Assembly (NCBI RefSeq): GCF_000411155.1
Contig: NZ_KE150266.1
Span: forward strand, 1,488,001 to 1,552,000
DNA from: Gleimia europaea ACS-120-V-Col10b
GTDB lineage: Bacteria > Actinomycetota > Actinomycetes > Actinomycetales > Actinomycetaceae
Direction of reading: 5' to 3'
DNA length: 64,000 nucleotides
The position numbers and the translations under genes are program-made. Below, one piece after another: positions 24,727 through 34,423 of this stretch; within the stretch, counting starts at the first letter, position 1, and every line of letters begins with the position of its first letter. The notes beneath the pieces were generated by a model. That model was not told where the DNA came from. It ran no database searches and saw only the letters and a program-made list of their open reading frames with translations.

Positions 24727-25299
24727 ATGAGCGAAGTGCGCTACGCCGGGCAGCTACCGGACGGAGTGTTCCCCTTTCAACCTCCTAAAACCCTCAGCGG
24801 CCGTAGCGAGATAGTTGGAGACAGCCCATTTTTACCTGCAGACGTACAGTTTTACGGTGTTTCGCCCGCCCTCGTAAAAGTACGAGTTGTAAGCCTGCTG
24901 ATCACGTTTGCCATCATGGTGATTCCTGGAATTGTCCTGGCCATCTTTGTAACCAAGTGGATCTGGCTTTACGTGCTCGCCGTCGTTGCCCTCTTTGCCT
25001 GGCTCCTGTGGCTTGTCCCGCGCCAAGTGCGCGCCATCGGGTACGCAGAAGCCGAATCTGACCTGCTCATCCGCTCGGGCATCATGTGGAAACAACTCAC
25101 CGTTGTGCCCTACGGACGACTGCAATATGTAGACGTGTCCGAAGGGCCCATTGCACGCGCCTTTGGCATCGCCACCGTGCAACTACACACGGCCTCGGCC
25201 TCCACGGACGCCTCCATCGCCGGCCTGTCCGCAAAAGAAGCAGCGCGCCTGCGCACCAGTCTTGCCCAGCGCGGCGAATCCGAACTGGCGGGACTCTAA
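24727..25299 (+). CDS. PH-domain (bPH2, YdbS-like) membrane protein
   Basis: A 190-residue membrane protein with two helices (about 58-80 and 84-103) followed by a bacterial PH-like domain (ESDLLIRSGIMWKQLTVVPYGRLQYVDVSEGPIARAFGIATVQLHT), the YdbS pattern. The ATG at 24727 has AGGTG seven bases upstream; a GTG three codons earlier is possible. It directly precedes the larger partner at 25300 (TAAATG junction). YdbS/YdbT pairs have been linked to resistance to bacteriocins and membrane stress in Bacillus, but the function is poorly known. The pair is divergent from the two-component system. Confidence 0.82.
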   Translation: MSEVRYAGQLPDGVFPFQPPKTLSGRSEIVGDSPFLPADVQFYGVSPALVKVRVVSLLITFAIMVIPGIVLAIFVTKWIWLYVLAVVALFAWLLWLVPRQVRAIGYAEAESDLLIRSGIMWKQLTVVPYGRLQYVDVSEGPIARAFGIATVQLHTASASTDASIAGLSAKEAARLRTSLAQRGESELAGL

Positions 25300-26952
25300 A
25301 TGGAAAAGGTACGCAAAGAAACCGCCGTTGAAAGCGGCATTGCTGAATCTGAGTGGAGATCACTCCACCCGGTCACGCCTCTAGCGAAAACCTGGGCCGT
25401 TTTTGCCGCCTTTTTCGCCTTCATCTTCTACCAGTTCGCCGACCTGTTAAAAGAGCTCACCAGTCTGGGCCTAATCGAAACTTACGGGCCGGTAGTAGTG
25501 TTCCTCGCCATCGCGGCCGGCATCCTGGTGATCATCATTGTGGCTGGCATTTACTCGTGGATTGCCTGGCGCAAAATGGGATTTGCAATCACCCATGACG
25601 CCGTGTACTACCGCGAAGGCATCCTCTTTCGTAGTCAGCGCCACGCGCGCCTAGACCGCATTCAAGCTGTAAACATTACGCATCCGCTGATTGGCCGTAT
25701 TTTTGGACTTGGACGTATAGACGTTGAGGTTGCCGGCGGTGCGAACTCTAACTTCCAGCTGGGGCTACTGAAAACGCAACAGCTGGAGGAGGTTCGCCGC
25801 GAAGTGCTTTCCCAATCACGCACTGCGAAGCTACTCAAAGCGGGGAGGCTAGACGCTGATATAACCGACGCAGTTACTGCGAGCGAGGCCGGCGCAGCCT
25901 CAATCCCGTTAGAAGGCGGCCAGGCTGGAACTGTTTCGGCCTTCAGCTTGGATGAGCCGGGGGAAGAATTCGAGCAGGTCATCTACAAGGTACCGGCAGG
26001 TCGGCTTGCGGCGTCGTTGGCGCTCAACATGGGAATTATCTTTTCTATTCTTGTGGGGCTGGCCATCGCGGTGGGTTCCGTGGTTGGAACTATGATGCAG
26101 GGCGCCTCCTTTGCCGCGATGATTCCCGTGCTTCTGGGCGCCCTGGCATTGTTTGCCTACCCGTTCAACCAGTTCACAAACAACTTTGGGTTTACCGCGT
26201 TGGTAACCCGCGACGGTATTCGCATTCGCTCGGGCCTACTCTCCACTCGTGCCCAAACCATTCCGGTGCAGCGCATTCACGCGGTAACAGTTTCTCAACC
26301 CTTCTTCTGGCGCATCTTTGGCTGGTATCGTGTCAAAATCGTACAGGCTGGCTTTGCGGCGGATGCGCAAGACAAAGTGGATCACGCCGTCCTCCTCCCC
26401 GTTGGTACGCGCGAAGAAATGCTTCAAGCCCTGTGGATGGTATACCCCGACCTTGGCGTTCCCAACCCGGTTGAGACGATCATGTACGGCCTTGAGGGCG
26501 AAGGCACCATGCTTGGATTCAGCCAGAACCCGCAGCGCTCCCGCCTGTTCGACCCGCTGGTTTGGCGGCGGCGCTCCATCAAACTAACCGATGTTGCGAT
26601 CATGCTGCGCGACGGTTTCATAACCCGTTCTTTCTCGATTATCACCTACGATCGCCTGCAGTCCACGCGCATCGCTCAAGGCCCGTGGGACCGCAAACGA
26701 GACCTCGCCGGGATTTACTTCCACCTGGTTGAATCCAACTCTCGCATTGACCACCTGGACGCAGCGCAGGCATCCAGCCTCCACGCCGAAATCACACGTC
26801 GGGCCACCATCAGCCGCCAAAAAGAGAGCCAAGAAGCCTGGGCCGCGCGCGCCATTCCCGGCGCCAACCAGACTCACGACGCATACGCGGGTAGTGCAGC
26901 GGGCGGCGGCCTCGACAAACACTTTGAACCAAATAGGAGAGAGCAACAGTGA
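25300..26952 (+). CDS. PH-domain (bPH2, YdbT-like) membrane protein
   Basis: A 550-residue partner of the YdbS-like protein. It contains three bPH2-type domains separated by membrane helices: FAITHDAVYYREGILFRSQ, FTALVTRDGIRIRSGLLSTR and KLTDVAIMLRDGFITRSFSI mark the starts of each. Helical pairs occur near residues 30-90 and 235-285. The start codon follows the stop of the previous gene without spacing, so the two are surely co-translated. The C-terminal tail is polar. The role is probably in membrane or envelope maintenance, inferred from the family. Confidence 0.85.
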   Translation: MEKVRKETAVESGIAESEWRSLHPVTPLAKTWAVFAAFFAFIFYQFADLLKELTSLGLIETYGPVVVFLAIAAGILVIIIVAGIYSWIAWRKMGFAITHDAVYYREGILFRSQRHARLDRIQAVNITHPLIGRIFGLGRIDVEVAGGANSNFQLGLLKTQQLEEVRREVLSQSRTAKLLKAGRLDADITDAVTASEAGAASIPLEGGQAGTVSAFSLDEPGEEFEQVIYKVPAGRLAASLALNMGIIFSILVGLAIAVGSVVGTMMQGASFAAMIPVLLGALALFAYPFNQFTNNFGFTALVTRDGIRIRSGLLSTRAQTIPVQRIHAVTVSQPFFWRIFGWYRVKIVQAGFAADAQDKVDHAVLLPVGTREEMLQALWMVYPDLGVPNPVETIMYGLEGEGTMLGFSQNPQRSRLFDPLVWRRRSIKLTDVAIMLRDGFITRSFSIITYDRLQSTRIAQGPWDRKRDLAGIYFHLVESNSRIDHLDAAQASSLHAEITRRATISRQKESQEAWAARAIPGANQTHDAYAGSAAGGGLDKHFEPNRREQQ

Positions 26953-27821
26953 AAGCAGGACGCTTCCGCGTAGGCATCATTGGCGCGGGCCGAGTGGGCC
27001 CGGTGATTGGCCGCGCCCTCCAACTCGTGGGGCATGAAATCATCGGTATTACGCGTTCATCCAACCCGCAACGCAATGATGCTGCCGAAGCAATCCTGGG
27101 CGTTGCCGTAATCGAACCTGACGAGGCGTGCCAGGCCGACCTGGTAGTCATAGCTATTCCCGATGACCAGATCGAACCTCTCACGCAGGGCCTGGCAAAA
27201 CTCGGGTGCTTTCGCCCCGGCCAAGTAGTTATGCACACGAGCGGCGTGCATGGCATTAACGTACTTGAATCCGCGCAAGCCGCAGGTGCCCTACCCATTG
27301 CCCTGCATCCCGCGATGACGTTTACCGGCACCAGCTTGGACGTTGATCGCCTGCAGATGTGTCCTGCAGCTATCACCACAACTGCGGTGGCCCTGCCAAT
27401 TGCATCCGCCCTCGCGCTGGAAATGGGAATGGAACCATGCGTGGTTGAAGAAGAAGACCGCACGCTCTACCACGCCGGCCTCACCCACGGGGCCAACCAC
27501 CTCGTCACCCTCGTGACCGAGGCTGTTGCGATCCTGGAGGCCGCCGGCATTGAAAACCCCGGCCTTTACATTCGTCCGCTCCTAAACGCCGCGCTCGATC
27601 GTGCTTTATCCGAAGGCGTCCATGGCCTCACTGGACCCGTCCGACGCGCGGACATCGGCACCCTCAAAGATCACCAGCAGGCATTAACTGAGGCCGGCTT
27701 GGACTCTATCTTGCACACCTACCGCAACATGGCGCGCACAACCGCGCACCTTGCCGGCGATAACTTGCTACTGGGCGAAAACCAGGTGCAAGCCGTCCTG
27801 CGTGCTTTGGGTGAGGAATAG
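26949..27821 (+). CDS. Rossmann-fold DUF2520 protein of the pantothenate cluster
   Basis: A 290-residue protein with an N-terminal NAD(P)-binding fold (VGIIGAGRVGPVIGRAL, residues about 6-22) and a C-terminal helical DUF2520 domain (ALHPAMTFTGTS, LYHAGLTHGANHLV). It resembles 6-phosphogluconate/ketopantoate-reductase-like oxidoreductases. The GTG start overlaps the preceding stop by four bases (GTGA). It sits directly before panC, an order seen in many actinobacteria. A role in pantothenate synthesis, such as ketopantoate reduction, is a reasonable inference but not established. Confidence 0.82.
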   Translation: MKAGRFRVGIIGAGRVGPVIGRALQLVGHEIIGITRSSNPQRNDAAEAILGVAVIEPDEACQADLVVIAIPDDQIEPLTQGLAKLGCFRPGQVVMHTSGVHGINVLESAQAAGALPIALHPAMTFTGTSLDVDRLQMCPAAITTTAVALPIASALALEMGMEPCVVEEEDRTLYHAGLTHGANHLVTLVTEAVAILEAAGIENPGLYIRPLLNAALDRALSEGVHGLTGPVRRADIGTLKDHQQALTEAGLDSILHTYRNMARTTAHLAGDNLLLGENQVQAVLRALGEE

Positions 27822-27904
27822 AAAGTGGCAAGTTGGCCACAAGTGGCATTCCTGATTCGCGCCTAGCATGCGCAAGGGAGCACAATAGTCGCAAAGGAGG
27901 CATC

Positions 27905-28753
27905 TTGGAACCACAAGTGGTAAAAACCCGCGAAGAACTACGAGCCGCACTGGCGAAACTGCCGGGCCGGCTCGGCCTGGTCATGACCATGGGCGCGCTA
28001 CACGACGGGCACCTCAGCCTCATTAAAGAGGCTAAGCAACACGCCGACCACGTTCTGGTCACCGTATTTGTGAACCCCACGCAGTTCGCACCGGGTGAAG
28101 ACTTCGAGAAGTATCCGCGCGACCTCGATGCCGATCTCAAAGCAGTGGCGACAGTGGGCGCTGATCTTGTATTCGCGCCCGCAGCCAGCGAGATGTATCA
28201 AGGTGAAGCCGCAGTCACTATCAACCCGGGGCCCACCGCAACCGTTCTAGAAGGTAAAACGCGGCCCACACACTTCGCGGGCGTACTGCTCGTAGTGCAC
28301 AAGATGTTCAACCTCACTGGTGCCGACGTTGCCGTGTTTGGCCAAAAGGATGCGCAGCAACTCGCAATCATCCGCCAGATGGTTCGCGACCTTGACATGC
28401 CCATCGAAATCGTGGGCGCGCCCATCGTGCGGGGCAAGGATGGCCTTGCCCTCTCTTCACGCAACGCGTACCTATCTGCCGCGCAACACCAGCAGGCTCT
28501 TGCCCTCAGCGGTGCCCTCAAAGCCGGAAGGCAAGCGAGCAACAGCGGGGCGAGTGCAAGCCAAATCAAAAAAGTAGCACGCGGTGTCCTCGAAAATGCG
28601 GGCGTAAAAATCGACTATGTGGAGCTGGTTGACCCCACCACATTCGCGCCCGTGCAGGCCGGAGAAGCCGTACTGGCCCTGGCTGCCTACGTTGGCAACA
28701 CGCGCCTGATCGATAACGCCATCCTAAACATTGGGGAGGCTACCAATGCCTAA
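27905..28753 (+). CDS. panC: Pantoate--beta-alanine ligase
   Basis: A 282-residue ATP-dependent ligase joining pantoate and beta-alanine to pantothenate. The class signature [14 protein letters not shown] contains the HxGH-type motif, followed by [25 protein letters not shown] and the KMSK-like LALSSRN loop. The TTG at 27905 is chosen as start because AAGGAGG lies just upstream; the frame is open further up but without conserved sequence. The gene overlaps panD by eight bases. Confidence 0.95.
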   Translation: MEPQVVKTREELRAALAKLPGRLGLVMTMGALHDGHLSLIKEAKQHADHVLVTVFVNPTQFAPGEDFEKYPRDLDADLKAVATVGADLVFAPAASEMYQGEAAVTINPGPTATVLEGKTRPTHFAGVLLVVHKMFNLTGADVAVFGQKDAQQLAIIRQMVRDLDMPIEIVGAPIVRGKDGLALSSRNAYLSAAQHQQALALSGALKAGRQASNSGASASQIKKVARGVLENAGVKIDYVELVDPTTFAPVQAGEAVLALAAYVGNTRLIDNAILNIGEATNA

Positions 28754-29192
28754 TGAAATCTACCGCACGCTAATGAGCAGCAAGATTCACCGCGCCACCG
28801 TGACCGGCGCGGACCTCAACTACGTTGGATCCATCACCGTGGACAAAACCCTGCTGGAAGCAGCCGGCATTCTTGAAGGCGAACGCGTTGACGTGGTGAA
28901 TGTGACCAACGGAAACCGCCTGTCTACCTACACCATCAACGGTGAGGCCGGATCGGGCGTCATCCAGCTCAACGGTGCCGCCGCGCACTTGACCGATCCG
29001 GGTGACATCGTCATCATCATCGCCTACCAGTCCGTGCCCGAATCCATGGCGCCCGGTTTCAAAGGCAAAGTTGTGCTGGTCGACACGGCCAACCGGATCA
29101 TAGACCTTGGCTCAGACCCGGCGGGCGTGCCTACCGGCCTCGAATACGCTTCCGGTGGCGAAGGCCCCCTTACCTCCCCGAATCACGGCTGA
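28746..29192 (+). CDS. panD: Aspartate 1-decarboxylase
   Basis: A 148-residue pyruvoyl enzyme making beta-alanine from aspartate, the partner substrate of PanC. The self-cleavage site Gly-Ser is visible in NYVGSITVD, with the catalytic ATVTGADL before it and [19 protein letters not shown] later. The ATG at 28746 is preferred because GGGGAGG lies seven bases upstream; it adds nine residues to the commoner [10 protein letters not shown] start. The C-terminal 25 residues after the conserved core are variable. The eight-base overlap implies translational coupling with panC. Confidence 0.94.
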   Translation: MPNEIYRTLMSSKIHRATVTGADLNYVGSITVDKTLLEAAGILEGERVDVVNVTNGNRLSTYTINGEAGSGVIQLNGAAAHLTDPGDIVIIIAYQSVPESMAPGFKGKVVLVDTANRIIDLGSDPAGVPTGLEYASGGEGPLTSPNHG

Positions 29193-29303
29193 CCATCCGC
29201 ATACGTAGCGCTCGAGGATCTGTTTAACGGTGCGTGAAGGGGTGGCCCCGCGCTCTCGAAACGTGATATTAGCCCACTATTTCCCGCATGTAGTGCCCCT
29301 TTA

Positions 29304-29309
29304 GTACGA
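29304..29309 (+). promoter_or_regulatory. -10 element of lysS, leaderless arrangement
   Basis: TACGAT ends eight bases before the GTG start of lysS and no ribosome site intervenes, so the mRNA probably starts at or beside the start codon. The -35 candidate TTTCCC is weak. Confidence 0.4.
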
Positions 29310-29316
29310 TGGGGGC

Positions 29317-30864
29317 GTGGAAAAGAACAACGAGTCGTCTGAAATTCAAGAAGCCCCCGAGCAGTTTCGTGTCCGCGCCGAAAAACGCGCGCGCATGCTC
29401 GCAGAAGGAACCGATCCTTACCCGGTAGAACTGCCCATCATCACCACCATTAAAAAGGTGCGAGAAGAGTTTGACCGCCTCGAAATTGACGAACAGTCAC
29501 CTGCCCCCGTGGGCGTTGCTGGCCGCGTCATGTTTATTCGTGGTTCCGGGAAGCTCCAGTTTGTTGTGATCCAGGATGGTGAAGGCAACCGCATTCAGGT
29601 GATGCTCTCCGCTAAAGAGGTGGGTAGCGACTCGCTAAAGGAGTTCAAGGCCAACGTAGACCTTGGCGATCACCTTTTCGTGCACGGCCCGGCAATGCGT
29701 TCGCGCCGCGGCGAGCTGTCCATCTTCGCCCAGCCGGGTGAGGACGTGCCGCCTTGGCGTATCACCTCGAAGGCGCTGCGTCCTTTGCCGAAGACATTCA
29801 CGACGGAGACTGGGGAAGAGATGAGCCTTTCGGAAGAAGCTCGCATTCGCCAGCGTCACCTCGACATGATTTTACGTCCGGCTGCCCGCGAGATGGTGCG
29901 CACCCGCGCGGACGTCGTGTGGTCGCTCCGCGACTACTTCCACCGCGAGGGATTCTTGGAGATCGAAACGCCGATGCTTCAAAACATTCACGGTGGTGCG
30001 GCCGCTCGCCCGTTCCAAACCCACATGAACGCGTACGACACAGAACTTTACTTGCGTATCGCGCCGGAACTGTTCTTGAAGCGCGCGGTGGTTGGCGGCG
30101 TGGAGAAAGTTTTTGAAATCAACCGTAACTTCCGCAATGAGGGTGCAGATTCGTCGCACTCGCCAGAGTTCACCATGCTTGAAGCGTACGAGGCTTACGG
30201 CACCTACAACACCATGGCAACCCGCACCCGCGACTTCATTCAAAAGGCCGCGCGTGACGTATTTGGTACCGAGAAGGTAACGCTTGCTGACGGCTCCGAG
30301 TACGACCTGTCTGGACAGTGGGATGAGATTTCGCTTTACGAGGTAGTCTCGGAGGCTGTCAAGGAAGAAATCACTCCGGAAACCGAGCTTTCTCGCCTTG
30401 TGCAACTAGCGGAGGAACGCGGAATTGCTGTTCCTGACCACGCTGTGGCTGGCAAGGTTGTAGAAGAGATTTTTGAGCACGAGGTTGGCGATCACCTGTG
30501 GGCGCCGACATTTGTGCGCGACTACCCGGTGGATACATCCCCGCTGGTTCGCCAGCACCGTAGCCTGCCGGGCCGCGTTGAGAAGTGGGACCTGTACGTT
30601 CGCGGTTTTGAGCTAGCCACCGCCTACTCCGAACTCGTTGACCCAGTGATCCAGCGTGAGCGTTTTGAAGCGCAGGCGCTTGCCGCAGCAAATGGAGACC
30701 CGGAAGCGATGGTTCTTGACGAGGAATTCCTGCAGGCCATGGAACAGGGCATGCCACCTACGGGAGGTATGGGAATGGGTCTTGATCGCCTGCTGATGGC
30801 TCTAACCGGCTACGGAATTCGTGAAACCATCACGTTCCCGCTGGTAAAACGAGTGGAGAATTAA
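29317..30864 (+). CDS. lysS: Lysine--tRNA ligase, class II
   Basis: A 515-residue class II aminoacyl-tRNA synthetase. The N-terminal OB-fold (about 60-160; VGVAGRVMFIRGSGKLQFVVIQD) binds the anticodon, and the catalytic core holds motif 1, motif 2 (FEINRNFRNEGADSSHSPEFTMLE) and motif 3 (GMGMGLDRLLMALTG). The GTG start has no Shine-Dalgarno and lies close behind a -10 element. The order panC-panD-lysS is conserved in many actinobacteria. Confidence 0.96.
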   Translation: MEKNNESSEIQEAPEQFRVRAEKRARMLAEGTDPYPVELPIITTIKKVREEFDRLEIDEQSPAPVGVAGRVMFIRGSGKLQFVVIQDGEGNRIQVMLSAKEVGSDSLKEFKANVDLGDHLFVHGPAMRSRRGELSIFAQPGEDVPPWRITSKALRPLPKTFTTETGEEMSLSEEARIRQRHLDMILRPAAREMVRTRADVVWSLRDYFHREGFLEIETPMLQNIHGGAAARPFQTHMNAYDTELYLRIAPELFLKRAVVGGVEKVFEINRNFRNEGADSSHSPEFTMLEAYEAYGTYNTMATRTRDFIQKAARDVFGTEKVTLADGSEYDLSGQWDEISLYEVVSEAVKEEITPETELSRLVQLAEERGIAVPDHAVAGKVVEEIFEHEVGDHLWAPTFVRDYPVDTSPLVRQHRSLPGRVEKWDLYVRGFELATAYSELVDPVIQRERFEAQALAAANGDPEAMVLDEEFLQAMEQGMPPTGGMGMGLDRLLMALTGYGIRETITFPLVKRVEN

Positions 30865-30920
30865 CTGTAAGTTAGTTCATAGCGAACCGGTGTAACGTTT
30901 TCTTCCAGCAGAGCACTACA

Positions 30921-32375
30921 ATGCTTGGTATCAAAGCCAAGATGATAGGCGAGCAGAACGCTCGCGAGCAAAGACGTGCGGAAGTTCGCAGTCCAGGATT
31001 TTATCCGGCGCGAATGGCCTTGCTTGGGCTCGGCATAGCAATTTCGGTGGGAACCGTATTGCTGATGCTCCCCATCGCAAGGTCTGGCGCTCCCATGTGG
31101 CCAGGTAACGTGCCGGTGGCAGTTGTCGGCCCCTCCATTTACGGAGGAGCACCGCTGTCTGTAGCACTATTCACCGCTACTTCGGCCACCTGCGTGACCG
31201 GCCTAATCGTGGTGGATACAGCCACGTATTGGAGCACATTCGGCCACGCTGTAATCGCAATACTGATTGAGATTGGTGGGGTGGGAGCGATGACCTTCGC
31301 CGCTCTCCTCGCCGTTTACGTAGCCCACCGCCTGAGTCTGAGTCAGCGCCTCGTGGTAGCTCAGATTACGGGCGCCCTCACAATGTCAGATATGCGCGGC
31401 TTCGTAAGACGGATCGTCCGCATGGCTATCATTGTGCAGGCGTTCTTCGCGATCCCGCTAGTAATCGACTTCTATTTGCGCTCCAAATCGCTAGGTGAGG
31501 CCCTACAATGGGGCGTATTCTTCTCAGTTTCCGCGTTCAACAACGCCGGTTTCTCTTTAGAAACGGACAGCCTGATCCCGTTTGCTACGGATCCGTTCAT
31601 CATCTTGCCAATCTCAATGCTGATCGTGATTGGTGGCCTTGGATTTCCGGTACTGGCTGAAATTGTGCACGCATTCAAAACGAGGAAGAAGCGGCCCTGG
31701 TCCTGGTCCCTCAACGCGCGTCTCGTAATCCATGGAACCATCGGCCTCATTCTCACCGGATGGCTACTCATCGCGCTGCTCGAGTGGGGCAACCTCTCGC
31801 AGGCGGGACATTACACGGGGGCGGATAAACTCCTCATAACGCTATTTTCGGCGATCTCGCCGCGCACAGCGGGTTTCAACTCGATGGATATAGCATCGCA
31901 AAGCGACGTCACCTGGCTGGTCACTGACATTCTCATGTTCATTGGGGCCGGCCCGGCCGGAACTGCGGGCGGAGTGAAAGTGACAACCGTGCTCGTGCTT
32001 GTCTTCTTGGTTCTCACCGAAATTAGGGCGGGCCAAGCCGTGCAACTGTTTGGCTCCCGCATTGGCAGGTCCACCCAGCGTGCCGCCATCACGGTGCTGA
32101 TGATTTCCTTCAGCCTTGTTGTCAGTGCCACCGCCATAATCATGCTACTGACTCCCTGGGGCATGGATCCCATACTGTATGAAGTCATATCCGCGCTCAG
32201 TACGGTTGGCCTCACAACGGGCATCACCCCGCAGCTGCCCATTGCAGCGCAACTGATTATTTGTATGCTCATGTTCTTTGGACGCGTGGGGCCCGTGGCA
32301 GTTGCAACAGTCTTAACTATCAGACCAGACACGAAGCTCTACGAGCTTCCCAAGGAAAGGCCAATCATTGGTTAG
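30921..32375 (+). CDS. TrkH/KtrB-type potassium channel subunit
   Basis: A 484-residue membrane protein with four repeated helix-pore-helix units; selectivity-filter-like stretches include ATSATCVTGLIVVD, SAFNNAGFSLET, SPRTAGFNSMD and STVGLTTGI. It forms the ion-conducting subunit of a Ktr/Trk uptake system. The ATG at 30921 has no clear ribosome site, and TACAAT overlaps it, so an ATG 21 bases downstream (30942) is an alternative start. The 3' end overlaps the regulatory subunit gene by eight bases. Confidence 0.92.
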   Translation: MLGIKAKMIGEQNAREQRRAEVRSPGFYPARMALLGLGIAISVGTVLLMLPIARSGAPMWPGNVPVAVVGPSIYGGAPLSVALFTATSATCVTGLIVVDTATYWSTFGHAVIAILIEIGGVGAMTFAALLAVYVAHRLSLSQRLVVAQITGALTMSDMRGFVRRIVRMAIIVQAFFAIPLVIDFYLRSKSLGEALQWGVFFSVSAFNNAGFSLETDSLIPFATDPFIILPISMLIVIGGLGFPVLAEIVHAFKTRKKRPWSWSLNARLVIHGTIGLILTGWLLIALLEWGNLSQAGHYTGADKLLITLFSAISPRTAGFNSMDIASQSDVTWLVTDILMFIGAGPAGTAGGVKVTTVLVLVFLVLTEIRAGQAVQLFGSRIGRSTQRAAITVLMISFSLVVSATAIIMLLTPWGMDPILYEVISALSTVGLTTGITPQLPIAAQLIICMLMFFGRVGPVAVATVLTIRPDTKLYELPKERPIIG

Positions 32376-33051
32376 TTTTTCATTTCTTCCGCGAGTGCGT
32401 GCAGGGGAAGCTGGCGATGTTGCCATTATCGGTCTTGGACGCTTTGGTAGCGCGATGGGTGAGGAACTCGTGGCATCCGGAGTGCAAGTGCTTGGCATAG
32501 ACAAGGACACGGACGTAGTCCAGGTAATGAGGGGACGCTTCACGCAGGTGGTGAAAGCTGACGCATCTAACGTTGAGGTGCTACAACAACTAGGCGTTGA
32601 CGAGTTTCAAACTGCCGTGGTTGCAATCGGGGAGAATTTGGCATCTTCCATCCTCGTTGCCTCCGCCCTGCTACAACTCAATGGGCCGGAAATCTGGGCT
32701 AAAGCAGCAACAGCCCAGCAGGCCGAGATTTTCCGGCAGTTGGGAATCAAGCACGTGTTCGAGCCGGAAAAGAACATGGGGCAGCGGGCCGCGCACCTCA
32801 TTACGCGCCGGCTTTCAGACTTTTTTGACCTGGGAAATGGGTTTGCGCTAGCCACGGCTACCGTACCGGAAAAGGTGAGTGGAAAGCTGGTTAACGAAAC
32901 GCGTTTCCGATCCGCGCATGGGGTCACTCTCATCGGAATCAAGAAAGAGGATGGGACGTGGGAGCAGGTCTTGCCGGGTACCAGGCTACTTGCGGGACAA
33001 ACCGTGTTGGCTGCGGGGCCGTCCAACAACCTAGAGATTGCATTTGCTTAG
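32368..33051 (+). CDS. TrkA/KtrA-type potassium regulatory subunit
   Basis: A 227-residue cytosolic protein with an N-terminal RCK domain (nucleotide motif VAIIGLGRFGSAMGEEL, acidic GIDKD after strand 2) and a C-terminal TrkA_C domain (about 145-227). The start is TTG, with AAGGAAAGG eight bases upstream, inside the end of the channel gene. Binding of ATP/ADP or NAD(H) gates the partner channel. Its stop overlaps the convergent MFS gene by four bases. Confidence 0.92.
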   Translation: MVSFSFLPRVRAGEAGDVAIIGLGRFGSAMGEELVASGVQVLGIDKDTDVVQVMRGRFTQVVKADASNVEVLQQLGVDEFQTAVVAIGENLASSILVASALLQLNGPEIWAKAATAQQAEIFRQLGIKHVFEPEKNMGQRAAHLITRRLSDFFDLGNGFALATATVPEKVSGKLVNETRFRSAHGVTLIGIKKEDGTWEQVLPGTRLLAGQTVLAAGPSNNLEIAFA

Positions 33052-34289
33052 GCCCGCGCGGGTTTTGAAACTTCCGGTAGACGCGAGGCAGCGAATACTC
33101 CTACAAAGCCAACCAGTGCCAAGAAGATCAGTGCGGGCGAAGCACCCCACACAGCGATAACGCCGGAGACCAGGCCAACCAGTAGCAAGATGATTCCCAT
33201 AAGCGTGTTCGCGGCGCCCACGTATCGCGTGCGAACGTCTGATTCAGCCATGTCAACGATGTAGGTTTTGCGAGCTACACGCACCACAATGTGGGCGAGG
33301 TTGAGTGCGAAGAACGAGGTTGGCAGGATCCACGTTAGGGCGCTTTGGGGCCCAAAGTGAACCGCAGCGAGGGTCAGCAGAATGATTACGGAGGCCACGC
33401 CCGCCCCAATCGACATGGTGTTTTTTGAGGACTTATCGGAAAATCTTCCCGAGATTCGCCCGCCGATCAAAGCCGACAGTCCGGACGCCACGAGGAAGAG
33501 CCCTAGCCCCGTGATGTCGCTACCGACCTCTTGCGAGAGCAATACGACAAAAGCTGTTGACAGCGCAGAAACGAGCATCAGCGAGCGCACAATCACGAAA
33601 TTGCGGAAGTCACTTTGATCGCGAAACAACTCCCACGTGTCTTTCCACCAGGCTTTGTCTAGGCCGCCTCCGTCAGCATCTGGATCAATGGGCTCATCAA
33701 TCTTGTTGAACACTAGGGCAGCTAGGAACCAGGTGAGGCCGGAGAGTGCAATGAGCGTCACGAGGGCGCGTGGCTCTTGCAATGCTGGTGTGAGGGAGAT
33801 CGCCAGGCCGATCACCAAGGAGACGAGACCGCCGATAGCGGCTGACCGTCCGGTGATAAGGCCGCGTTTCCCCTTATCCACAATGCGCCCTTGCACATCT
33901 TTTGAGGCGATCGAGCTGAGGGAGCGAAAGATAGCGAAGACGGCGAGTAGCACGAGGAAATTCAGGCCAAACGCCAAGCCTTCGAGGAAGATCGCCGAAA
34001 TTGCCATGAGTAGGGCGGCTACGCCCTGGCCGATCGCTCCAATCACCCAGATCCCTTTGCGGCGCTTGTGGCCAATAACCCACGGGGTGAACGCGGCTTG
34101 GGGGAGCATGGAGAGGGACTCGCGAATCGGCACGAGCATCGCGATTGTGAAGCCGGGCGCTCCACCGGCCTGTAGTACCCACGGCAACACAGTTTTGGCA
34201 GCAATGATCTGGTCACCGATATTTTGTAGGGCGTTCGCGCCAATAAATCTGTTTACGTTTGCCTTTTCGTTGGGTTTTTCTTCTGCCAT
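33048..34289 (-). CDS. MFS transporter, unknown substrate
   Basis: A 413-residue major facilitator protein with about twelve hydrophobic segments. N-terminal half features include NALQNIGDQIIAAKTVLPWVL and a short GHKRRKG loop; the central loop (about 190-215) is acidic (DEPIDPDADGGG). No substrate-specific motif is recognised. The stop overlaps that of the potassium regulator gene on the opposite strand. It is divergent from the SDR gene at 34424. Confidence 0.8.
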   Translation of the reverse strand: MAEEKPNEKANVNRFIGANALQNIGDQIIAAKTVLPWVLQAGGAPGFTIAMLVPIRESLSMLPQAAFTPWVIGHKRRKGIWVIGAIGQGVAALLMAISAIFLEGLAFGLNFLVLLAVFAIFRSLSSIASKDVQGRIVDKGKRGLITGRSAAIGGLVSLVIGLAISLTPALQEPRALVTLIALSGLTWFLAALVFNKIDEPIDPDADGGGLDKAWWKDTWELFRDQSDFRNFVIVRSLMLVSALSTAFVVLLSQEVGSDITGLGLFLVASGLSALIGGRISGRFSDKSSKNTMSIGAGVASVIILLTLAAVHFGPQSALTWILPTSFFALNLAHIVVRVARKTYIVDMAESDVRTRYVGAANTLMGIILLLVGLVSGVIAVWGASPALIFLALVGFVGVFAASRLPEVSKPARA

Positions 34290-34423
34290 GCGCTGCCTTC
34301 CTTACTCGGCTTCCACCTTACGAAAGCCGGCAGGCGCCAGCTAATAAGGGTAACCAAACCGAACATGTCGCGCCGTGAGTTCCCGGCCCTATTAGGCTGG
34401 GATTAAAACCGTTAGGAGTTGTC

